NCBI RefSeq assembly: GCF_042453785.1
Contig: NC_091674.1
Coordinates: forward strand, 30,763,501-30,827,500
DNA: 64,000 nucleotides
Source of the DNA: Malus domestica
Taxonomy: Eukaryota; Streptophyta; Magnoliopsida; Rosales; Rosaceae
Direction: 5' to 3'
How positions within the stretch are numbered: position 1 is the first letter of the stretch; each line of letters starts with the position of its first letter. The translations under genes were made by a program, and so were the position numbers. The notes under the pieces were generated by a model. The model was not told where the DNA came from, made no database searches, and saw only the letters and a program-made list of their open reading frames with translations. Below, piece after piece: positions 29,406 through 38,370 of this stretch.

Positions 29406-29856
29406 CAACCAATTTACTGTATATCAAGCTAACATTTGGCCAAGCTAGGAATGGTTAGTGCATAAAAACAATAAATAGTCTGATCAAACCGGACTCCACG
29501 GATTGTATTGATATTACCTTTTCCTGCCTCCTCTGGGCCGCCACATCTGGTTCCTCCAAGCTTCAAAAACTCACTAATCAAATTCCCATCCATCTGCAGA
29601 TGAAGCAATCGCTATTAGAAATCGAAAACATTTCCCCAAGATAAATCACTTCCAAATCCAAATCCAAATCCAATCAAACTGAAAAGTAACACGGAAACAG
29701 AATCGAAACGAAAACGAATCGAGCAAAGTGAAGTCAAGGAGGAAACCGAGAGACCTCGAAAGCTTGGACTTTGTAGCCACTGCGGAGGAGAGAGGAAGCC
29801 AAGTCCAAGCTCAAGGCATCCAAGCCGACGAACCGAACAGCTCCCTTGGACGCCAT
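18811..29856 (-). CDS. Fusion enzyme: two beta-hydroxyacid dehydrogenase modules + DUF1537 kinase + class II aldolase
   Basis: Multi-exon gene of about 11 kb and roughly 1.37-1.4 thousand residues, the length of the Arabidopsis At1g18270-type 'ketose-bisphosphate aldolase class II family' protein. Module 1 (29856 to about 26330) starts MASKGAVRFVGLDALS and ends near NAAGNSWVFKNHIPQFL. Module 2 (about 26050-23880) has VGFIGLGAMGFGMA (NAD-binding), DAPVSGG and GVKMVNQLLAG (catalytic Lys). Module 3 (about 23690-20700) has LDDDPTGTQTVHD, LRGDSTLRGH and a C-terminal AKGGITSSDLATKAL, the two halves of DUF1537 acid-sugar kinases. Module 4 (about 20640-18811) has HFDHGTSK, EAELGRLSG, GNVHGKY and LHGASGL, the catalytic Asp and zinc ligands of class II aldolases. 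It stops after FGSAGKA. No organelle presequence is obvious, so a cytosolic site is inferred. Exons at the ends were checked base by base; internal borders are approximate. Confidence 0.9.
26612..27942. other. Large intron of fusion gene with unassigned repeat-like insert
   Basis: The exon ending ..AACTCATG at 27943 joins in phase to the exon beginning at 26611 (G-GTTTTCAAG), restoring NSWVFKN. This leaves a 1.3 kb intron, far longer than its neighbours. It contains a CT-rich block, a G/T-rich block at about 27270-27480 with an internal near-repeat (GTTGGGGCTGATTTTGAGG / GTTGGGGCTAATTTTGAGG), and repeated ATATCAACAATATT words. An inserted element is likely but I could not find its ends. Confidence 0.6.
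29380..29405. repeat. (AT)n microsatellite
   Basis: 26 bases of TA dinucleotide following (ACAT)n in an early intron of the fusion gene. Confidence 0.9.
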
Positions 29857-30202
29857 TCCTGCTCTGCTTCTTCTGCTGCTTTGATCGCTTGGTTTTTGCA
29901 ACGACTGTCACTGTCACTAAAAACCGGACTGACCAATTTTGATTCTTCACAAAAGGAGGGATGAAATTAAATTATTGAAAGTTGAAACTTGACAAATATA
30001 TAGACGGATTTGCTGACGTGGACTTGGGTAGAGTCCTACGGATGCCAAACGTCTCCACGTTTCCATCGTTGTGCGCCAGTCTTTGTTTTTTTCTCCATCT
30101 ATTTTATTTACTATTTATTGGACATCTTGCACCTCAGTTTTGCGTTTTATTTCAAATTCATACAACTTTTTTTAATATAAAAGGGCTTGCAATTTCGTAT
30201 TA

Positions 30203-30350
30203 GGGGTGTGATATCTACCCACTTCTTTTTACTTCTATCACAATTTTTTAGTTTTCGGCCGTCGGATCGAATGAATTGAAGAAGATCAACGGATATAAAT
30301 TAACAAGGGTGTATGAAAAGTAAAAATGGATGCGTGGATAGCACACCCTC
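30203..30350. mobile_element. hAT-type MITE, copy 2
   Basis: A 148-bp element, inverted relative to copy 1 at 15140. It shares GGGGTGTGATATC at one end, GGATAGCACACCCTC at the other, and the internal CGGCCGTCGGATCGAATGAA..GATCAACGGATATAAATTAA core. Perfect 8-bp duplication TCGTATTA at 30195-30202 and 30351-30358. It sits about 350 bp upstream of the fusion-gene start codon. Confidence 0.88.
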
Positions 30351-31094
30351 TCGTATTAATGTCGTCGATAAAAAATTTGTTAAGTTGACTGTTAAATAAT
30401 GACATGATAAATTTATTATTTATAATTTGCTGACGTGATTATCAAATTTGTATCACGTGACAAACAACTAATTGGAAACCTAATTTTTCTATAAATGTTT
30501 AAGAAAAAATAAAATTTAGTTAGGTTTTAAATTATTAAAAAAATAGTGAAAAACAAGCAGCTACCCCCTTTCCTGTCACCACCGCACCTCTCTTTCTCGT
30601 TTTAGATCTACAAACTCCTTAAACCACTTTTACTTCCTTTTGTGCTTTTCCTTTTCCTTTATATGTGGAGAAAAAAAATAGTGAAACGACGAAAAATGGT
30701 ATTTTTGTATTGGCAGTAATTTTTAAGGGTCTGTTTAGTATTTTAATAAAAAAAATCATCATTTTTAAAACATCTCTAAGAACAATTTTCTTTAAAATTT
30801 AAAAATTTGTTTGGTACAAAATTCACAATTGTTTTTAAAGAAAAAAAATTTCATCCTACACTAGGAACTTCTAAGAGCAAGTCCACCCCTAAGGACTTTG
30901 TGCCAGCACCCAGCCCATTTATCCACTCCAGTGAACAGTAACATACTCCAATGAACAGTAATTGGCCAATGCATCTCCACCCCTAAAAAAATATGTTGGC
31001 ACCCAGTGAAAAAATACGCTGGCACAAACAATCTCCACCCCTACAAAATGCGTTGGCACCCAACCCATTTAAAATATTTTTAAATTTTTTCTAA

Positions 31095-31486
31095 GACCAT
31101 CTCCAACCCTGGGCTAAAAGCCAAATTATTCCCCAAATTACCCCCCCAAACACTCTCCAACTCATGCTAAAATTTTAGGCTAAATGTCAAATGCTATTTC
31201 TGGGCCAAATACCCCCCAGGTTTCCCCCCGGGCTAAATGCGAAATTTTTATCGGAATTTAAAATTTTTTAGATTAAAATGTTCATAAAATTAATTTACAA
31301 TAATCTACATATTTATTTTAAAAAAAAATTGATTTAAGAAAAAAATTTAGGCTAATTTCATTCTTTAATAATTCCGGGCTAAAATTTTAGGGTAGAAGGG
31401 TTGGAGCAGAAAATATGTTTTTGGGCTAAAAGCTAAATTTTCCGGGCTAAAAAATTTGGCTTTTAGCCCAAGGGTTGGAGATGGTC
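31095..31486. mobile_element. Tourist-like element A nested in the 30875-32099 element
   Basis: 392 bp, ends GACCATCTCCAACCCTGGGC / CCCAAGGGTTGGAGATGGTC, inverted repeats of about 35 bases. TAA duplication at 31092-31094 and 31487-31489. An inverted relative of the same family lies at 33336-33720. Confidence 0.85.
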
Positions 31487-31507
31487 TAAAAGAATAAAAA
31501 AATAAAA

Positions 31508-31856
31508 TAGTTTTAATTTCGGATAGGATTTTTAACCAATCTCGTCGCGCCATGTGTCATTATCTGAACGTATTATTTTGTGAATAGATTTCCGCTAAGA
31601 TTTTCAACCAATCCCGACACGCCACGTGTCACTTCCGTTTTACAATAATTTAGCCAAGATTTCGATAAGATTTTCAACCAATCATGTCATGCCACGTGTC
31701 ATTATCCGAACGTATTATTTTGTGGATAGATTTCCGATAGGATTTTAGACTAATCTCGACACGCCACGTGTCACTTCCCGTTTACAATAATTTAGCCAAG
31801 ATTTCAATAAGATTTTCAACTAATCACGTAGTGCCACGTGGCATTGTCCAGAACCT
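31508..31856. repeat. Five-unit tandem array with CACGTG-like cores
   Basis: About five units of roughly 70 bases, each beginning GATAAGATTTTCAACCAATC or a variant and containing GCCACGTGTCA (or GCCATGTGTCA). Two unit types alternate: A ends GAACGTATTATTTTGTG, B ends TACAATAATTTAGCCAAG. The order is A-B-A-B-A'. The CACGTG core is a perfect G-box-like palindrome; function is inference. Confidence 0.8.
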
Positions 31857-32102
31857 CATCCTTTCTTTTTTTGTCCATATAAACCCTACATCCCTACGAC
31901 GCGAGTCCCGCCTCTGAAAGGCTGTCGGGCACTCGCGCCAGGCAAATAACCCAGCTTCTTGGTCAGTCTCTTTTAGGCTGGCCCAGAGACCAGCTCGGGC
32001 TGGGTACCAGTCATGTTGAAGGGGTGGACTAAATTGACAAGGTGTTGGCCTTGTTTTTAGACAGGGTAATGGGCAATGTCCACTCCGGTGGACTTGCTCT
32101 AA

Positions 32103-33332
32103 ATTCAATAGAGAGAAAGAGGAGAGAGAAGGAAATGAAAGAAAGAGGAGATAGAATAGAAGAGGATAAGAAGAGAGAAGATTAGAAGAACAAGTATTAG
32201 GTGTGAGAGGAAACATAAGAGATTCAAGATTCAAATAAAATATCAAACATGCCATAAGGTTTAGAGCTTTTATTAATGGATTGTGTTGTGGGAGAAGAGA
32301 GAGAAGAAAAGACGGTGAACATGAGAAGTTGAAGACATTAGTGGACAAATTTGATTGTCACGTCAGCAAAAATAGAATGCTAAAATTTGTGACATCAGTA
32401 TTTTATTAACTTAATCAATTTTCTAACGATTGTACGATATTAGACAAAATCTTAAGCCATTTTATGAAATTGAAAAAATTAAAAGACATTGTGTCAATTT
32501 AAAATTAAATGTAAACCTAAAAGCATTGTTATTCTCAGCCTAACGCCGCATAGGCCCTAGGCAACTAGTCACCACCCCGATTAATTCTCTAAGCGTTTAA
32601 AAATTAAAAAAATGAACCTATATCTACTTAGATGCCCGCCTAGACCACCTAAGCCTCCGTCTAGGTTGCGACTCTCACTTACACATAAAATAGACAACTC
32701 TCATTTTACATTTTATTTTCAATAAAATGTAAGAGACTTGTTGAATACTTATATTATGTTTGTTCTATGTTTTCATTATATTCTAAAATTTTATATTTTA
32801 TATGATATTTTATTTTGCAATATATGTATCACAATACAATTGCGTATTTTTTAAATATAAGTCTGCACTTACTTATACAATATATATACTTAAATCTGTC
32901 TAATCTGCCTACGCTCTCACCTTGATCCATCTAGCCACCTATGTGTTAGGTCTCAATTCTATGCCAAACTAGCACTAGTGTTTTTCAAAACATTGCCTGA
33001 TAGAGTAAAATATGATTTAGCTTAGTTTTTTAGGTTTTATATATGGGTGTGGAGGTGGTCATCTACTTTTTTATCCTTTTGGATGGTTGGACGTGCAATT
33101 GAATCTAATCCAATGTGTAGCATGATGACGATGACGAGACGATGACTCAGAAATGCACTTTTCCATATTAAACAATAGTTTCAGGTTCAATCATTATACG
33201 TCGCTTCCCGCATATGAGGTGACCCCGTGATAGTAAGTAAATTCTTTTGGTAATAAATATGGGCCTTTTCTGCGAATATTTTATTTTATTATAAAAGATT
33301 TTTTTTTTTTTTTTTGGGTCAAACGAAAAATT
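32103..33332. other. Intergenic, no gene seen
   Basis: AT-rich sequence with a purine-rich block (AGAGAGAAAGAGGAGAG..) at 32108-32340 and C/G-richer words at 32540-32670 (CCTAGGCAACTAG, GCCCGCCTAGACCACCTAAG) that look like decayed repeat. I see no supported coding region. Confidence 0.5.
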
Positions 33333-33335
33333 TTA

Positions 33336-33720
33336 GACCATCTCCAACCCTTGGGCTAAAAGCCAAATTTTGTAGCCCGGAAAATTTAGCTTTTAGCCCA
33401 GAAACATATTTTCTGCTCCAACTCTTCTACCCTAAAATTTTAGCCCTGAATTATTAAATAATGAAATTAGCCTAAATTTTTTTCTTAAATCAATTTAAAA
33501 AAAATAAATAAATATGTAGATTATTGTAAATTAATTTTATGAATATTTTAATCTAAAAAAATTTAAATTCCGATAAACATTTCGCATTTAGCCCGGGGGG
33601 AAAGCTGGGGGGGGTATTTGGCCCAGAAATAGCATTTGGCATTTAGCCTAAAATTTTAGCATGAGTTGGAGAGTGTTTGGGGGGGGTAATTTGGCTTTTA
33701 GCCCAGGGTTGGAGATGGTC
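33336..33720. mobile_element. Tourist-like element B (inverted relative of element A)
   Basis: 385 bp, ends GACCATCTCCAACCCTTGGG / CCCAGGGTTGGAGATGGTC, with TTA duplication at 33333-33335 and 33721-33723. The internal sequence matches element A in the opposite orientation, including AAATTAGCCTAAATTTTTTT and the GGGGGGG-rich segment. Confidence 0.87.
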
Positions 33721-34838
33721 TTATTAGATTAATCACCGACAGGATTTAAACTCACGTCGTCATGAAAGAGCTCAACTCTTTTCCACCCCACTTTGAAAGA
33801 TTTTTTTTCTTTCCAAATTTGAAAGAATGATTTTAAGGAAAACTAACGAAAAGTAAAAAAAAACTTTAGTTTTAATGAAAAATGACAAATAAAGGTGTAA
33901 GTTAATAGTACCAGGAAAGGTAAATATATGTTTTTTGCACTTGTTTAGTTTTATCGCTCAATTCTTTATTGATTTATTCAATTTAACAGTAAAATTAAGA
34001 ATATACATAAAAATAAAAGTAAATGACTACAATTTTTTCATTATAAAAGTTTAGACTGAGAGGCTATCCAATCCCTGAAGAGGAATTTACACTAAGTACA
34101 CAATGATATGGGTCGTTCAAATGCTCAAAGAAATACTTCATCGAAAATATTAATAAAAAAATTGGCGTTGCACACACTTTTTGGAATGCAACGGGGCATC
34201 TGGCACTATCTAGTTGTTTCCTCTGTGAGCTAACTTTTTAACTTCGCTCCGAATTATGAGTGTGAAATATATATATATATATTATAGGAAGCTTCATGGT
34301 GCACTGCATGTTAGGAACATGAGAGAAACCAAATGAAGGAAAAACACAAAAGCTTGGCTGAAAGCTTCATGTCTAACTCTGCACAACGATGTCGATGTTG
34401 TCCCAAAAATGAAAAACCCTCTGCACAAAGACAAAATTTAGGAAATTTCTCTTATATTTGGGGAAGTGACCTACCTGTCCTGGACACTTGTTGGAACGAA
34501 AAAATTTGGATCCTCCAATCCTTCAACAAGTAATCTTATAACCAGGTTAAGAAGCCCACGATTTCATTCTTCATTTGCCATTAATGAGGGAAGCAGGAGG
34601 TACCTACTGCCTACAAGAACACTCCAACACATAAATCAATCTTTCGCTCCAACAACATTCGAGATGCCCATTTGAATAATAAAAACCCTTGTATTTTAGT
34701 CTGCCAAATGACATGCTACAAGCACTAGTACAATTTTAATGGGTATTTTCCTCAAATTATAAGTGACAAATCTTAAATTTGGCTTGCATGGATGGCAAGC
34801 TTGATTCTATATTATCATTGACCTTATTGTGTGACTTA

Positions 34839-35211
34839 GACCTAGTTTGGGAGTGAGGTGCTTAAAAAAAAAACACTCATGAAAAAAAGCTGTAAGGGTT
34901 TTAGGTGTTTGGTAAACTGAAAAAAAAAGGGCTTATTTTGGAAGCTGCTGTGAGAATAAGCTGAAATCAAAGGAAAAAGCTGAAGCTACTATTTGCAGCT
35001 TTGGAAAACTGGCTTTTTTTAAAGCACACGGAGCTACAGTGCTCCTTTAATGAAAAGACCCACTATCAGACTGCTTTTTTTTCCAAAAGCACTTTTACAA
35101 AAAAGTTTACCAAACACTCTGCTGCTTTATTTCACAGCCGCTTATTCTCACAACACAGCCGCTTAGTCTCACAGCAGCTTTTTTCAAAGCACAGCAATAC
35201 CAAACCAGCCC
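34839..35211. mobile_element. Harbinger/Tourist-like MITE
   Basis: 373 bp, starts GACCTAGTTTGGGAG and ends ATACCAAACCAGCCC, flanked by TTA (34836-34838, 35212-35214). Internal words AAGCTGCTGTGAGAATAAGC and GTTTACCAAACACTCTGCTG recur in the element at 50360-50703, so both belong to one family. Confidence 0.75.
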
Positions 35212-35320
35212 TTAGTACATCTTTGTACCCCAATACCGTTGTTTCAAATTTGCTTGTCTATATGACATCACGTTATGAGTTTGGGACAACGTCCCTTTGG
35301 CGTCCCCTCATTGCACGTAA

Positions 35321-36373
35321 GGTCATCTCCAACCGAATGAGGGCTAAAGGACTCCCTTTAACCCTATAGCCTTGCAATAAATTATATTTTAATGAACAGT
35401 GCTAGTTCATATTTTATATTATCTCCAACCGAGGGGGCCAAATGGCCATAGGCCAAACATAGCCCTTTGACAATAAACCATCTCCAACCGAGGAGGTCAA
35501 AGGATCATAGGCCAAACATAATTTATTATTTTAATTAAATTAATATGGTTAATTAAATTAAACTATCATATTAAAATAAGGTTTTTGGACATATTTTGAG
35601 TGCCACTTGTCGCCAAATGAATAAGCCTCCAGATTTCTTATCTTTATATAATCTCAATAATTTTTTGGATATGATTTCGAGCAACACATGTCGCCAACGT
35701 GAGTAACTCTCCAGATTTCTTATCTTTATGTAATCTCAATAATTTTTCGGATAAGATTTCGAGTGACACGTGTCGCTAAAGTGAGTAACTCTCTAGATTT
35801 CTTATCTTTATGTAATCTTAACAGTTTTTTGGATAGGATTTTAAGTGCCACATGTTGAGATGTAATTGGTTGTGCAAATTTTAGATATGATTCTTATTTA
35901 TGTGACACTTCTTATCTTCAGCTTTCAATGTTGTATAAATGTTGTAAGTATTTATAGGAAAAAAAATTAGATTTTTTTTTAAATTCGTAAAAAAAAATTT
36001 CAAATTCCAATAGTAACATAACAGTAGCATAACATTAGCTAGCTGGTGTTATGCTTACGCTAGGTAGCCGTTGGCATTTAAATGGCCTGAGTTGGAGGGC
36101 TGGCAAAATGTCAAGCTTGACATTTTGGCGCTTGAGGGCTGGCTGGAAATGGCCAGCCGTGGAGCTGAAGAGTTGGCAAAATGTCAAGCTTGACATTCTG
36201 GCGATGGATGGATGGCTGGCTGGAAATGGCTAGCTCGCTGGCCTGATTTGGAAGTTTAGGTCCGGTGGGGCTCACAAGCCCTTTGGCCTAGTTCTCGGTT
36301 GGAGACGATTTTTGTGTCATTCCGAGCTTTTTTTAACCCTATGGCCCCTTGGCCGAGTTGGTTGGAGATGGTC
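35321..36373. mobile_element. Non-autonomous Harbinger-like element, about 1.05 kb
   Basis: Ends GGTCATCTCCAACCGA / GGTTGGAGATGGTC with TAA on both sides (35318-35320, 36374-36376). The left part repeats ATCTCCAACCGAGG..GGCCAAACATA, which also occurs at the decayed Harbinger element near 51000, so it may be a deletion derivative of that family. It contains a tandem array (35583-35865) and a duplicated segment with the palindrome AAAATGTCAAGCTTGACATT at about 36100 and 36177. Confidence 0.78.
35583..35865. repeat. Tandem array of about 84-bp units
   Basis: Three and a half units of form GGATATGATTTCGAGCAACA..GTCGCCAACGTGAGTAACTC..AGATTTCTTATCTTTATGTA..CAATAATTTTT. One unit carries GACACGTGTCG, a perfect palindrome. 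The lead word GGATAGGATTT plus an ACGTG core resembles the array at 31508-31856 although the host element's ends differ. Confidence 0.78.
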
Positions 36374-36376
36374 TAA

Positions 36377-36900
36377 GTTACTATCGAGTTTGAGGCCTTC
36401 ACTAGGCCTAGAATGGAGGAATTAACTTGGGCTTTATGAAAACACACTCCTACAAAATAGGGTTTCTTGAGAAATCTAGCTTTAGCCAAAAAGAGAAAGA
36501 GAGAAAAAAACCCTCACACCCGACAAACGGGCCGTGTTTGTCTTACTTATGTTGTTTTCAAATCATATCCGTTATTTTAACGGATCATGTCGTGTCAAAC
36601 TTGTTGTCGTACAATGTTCTTAACAACTAATTCAATAATGAACAGATTCGTTAATGGGTCGTTTCGTGACGAGTAACTCAAGAAATTGTCATGTTTAATG
36701 TTTATGTATGACAAACGATATCTTATCAGATTCTTAAGGGGTGACTTGACTTTTTAACGAGTTCTTAACATGCGACTGAATAACAGTCCCAATTATTAAC
36801 ATGTTGCTCAAAACTTATTATTTTCATATCATGTCGTGTCAAAAGTAACAGTAGCAAAAGGATTTGGCAGCCTACCCTCCTCCCCCAGTCTGAAGTTTGC
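36377..36900. other. Intergenic upstream of ALP1-like gene
   Basis: No gene seen. Repeated words such as CATGTCGTGTCAAA (36586, 36831) suggest an unclassified repeat. The probable promoter and leader of the ALP1-like gene lie at its right end. Confidence 0.45.
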
Positions 36901-37156
36901 AGAAGACTGCAAATTACAAATTTATCGAGAAAAGAAAAAGGAGAGAGAGCGAGAGACGGCGAAGTGCAAACGGACACGCACAGAATCAACGGAGAATGTG
37001 ACGTCACTCAGTGGCTCACCTCACTCACTCATAACTCCCTCAAATTCAAAAACCCAACGATTCCGTTCATCTCACACATTTCTCTCGTACCGCCCCCAAG
37101 CCGCCGGCGACGACGTCGTTTGCCTCCTGAAGTTGCAGAAGCTCAGCTCTCCGCAG

Positions 37157-38360
37157 GTATGGGCGTTCGATTTCGATAAATTCTCACTTGGGTTTTGTTT
37201 ATTGGCGATTATAATTTCGTTCGTTCAACTTGGATTTTAATCTTTTGGTTAATTTCATTCAAATTGCAAGTAGAATTCGTCAGAAATTGATTTTACATTC
37301 GGTCAATTTCTTATTTCAGATTATAGAATTCAGCAGAATTGCGTACAATTTCTGTTGATGTCCATTTGAATGTGTAATTTCTGTTTGTGATGCTTTAGTG
37401 GTTAGGTCTGCACATATTAGATTCTGGGTTTCTGTAGTTTTCGAGTTTGATGAAGTTTTCAGGCAACTTTCGCGGTTTTCTGCGTAGATTATTTGTTACC
37501 CTGTTTGTGATTGCATTGTTTTGGTTTATGTTTGTAGTCCTTTTTATGAAATTTGATCCAGTTGGTGTAGCTTGGTTTAGCATTAGCTAGTACTTTAGTC
37601 TCCCCTGTCTATTGAATGCTGATATTTTCGGGCTTTGGACGCTTATACAACGACTAATGTGAAGGAAGTACACATTTCAGTGCACTGCCACATCTTAGAA
37701 CCTTATTCTGTGTGTGTGGATGCACGCGTGTGCTTCTGTTACTAACATTACGAGTGTATCAGTGAAAAAGACCTTAAAATAGATTAGGGCCAAGTGTTTA
37801 GAAAATATTGATGCAGGTGACTCCTTCATTCGCTAAAATGAAGGTTAACTTGAGTTGAGTCTAAAGTACTTGAATTTGAGGGAGCGAGCATCCGTAATTT
37901 TCTGCATTTCTTCGCTACCAGACTTTAGTGTTTTTATCTTACTCTTCATCTTTTCTTTCCATGTGTATTGAATGGTTCATATTATGGTCTCATCATCATT
38001 TAAAGATGGTCGCTCTTCGTGTCTAAATTAATGTACTCAGTTATCCTGGTGGATTCATAGATTTTCACTTTTAAGGCGATTTACAAAAGTATCAATGTTG
38101 TAGAATGCTTATGAGGAAGCAACGCCTCTTTGAATTATGGGGTTTAACAGTTGACATTCTTTCTTGTTCATATATGACCTTTTCATTTAGAAATCATGTA
38201 ATTTCGATATCATTTAGCTGGCAAGAGTTGTTAAGCTGTACTCTCTTATTGATGTATTCTATTCCAGTATAGAATCTATTCCTTTTGTTTTGTCATTTCT
38301 TTATGTTTGACCTCCATCCATATAATTTCTGATATTCAATGCATACATCGCTGTGCAAAG
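37157..38360 (+). other. Leader intron of ALP1-like gene
   Basis: A C/G-richer leader ends CTCTCCGCAG at 37156 followed by GTATGGG. The next coding stretch begins after TGCAAAG at 38360, ten bases before the ATG. The intron of about 1.2 kb is T-rich, as in plant 5' leader introns. Transcript support is not available. Confidence 0.6.
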
Positions 38361-38370
38361 GTCGTTGGTA

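Larger units (their letters stand above)
30875..32099. mobile_element. Non-autonomous PIF/Harbinger-like element, with a nested insertion
   Basis: Left end GAGCAAGTCCACCCCT and right end CCGGTGGACTTGCTC are inverted repeats. Both are flanked by TAA (30872-30874, 32100-32102), the 3-bp TWA duplication of PIF/Harbinger elements. Near the left end are several short repeats of 'ATCTCCACCCCTA..TTGGCACCCA'. It is interrupted by a second element at 31095-31486 and carries a tandem array at 31508-31856. No transposase reading frame. Confidence 0.75.

Noticed and set aside
31824-32348. 174-residue minus-strand frame
   Set aside because: Low-complexity translation of a purine-rich block and the end of a transposon; no domain.
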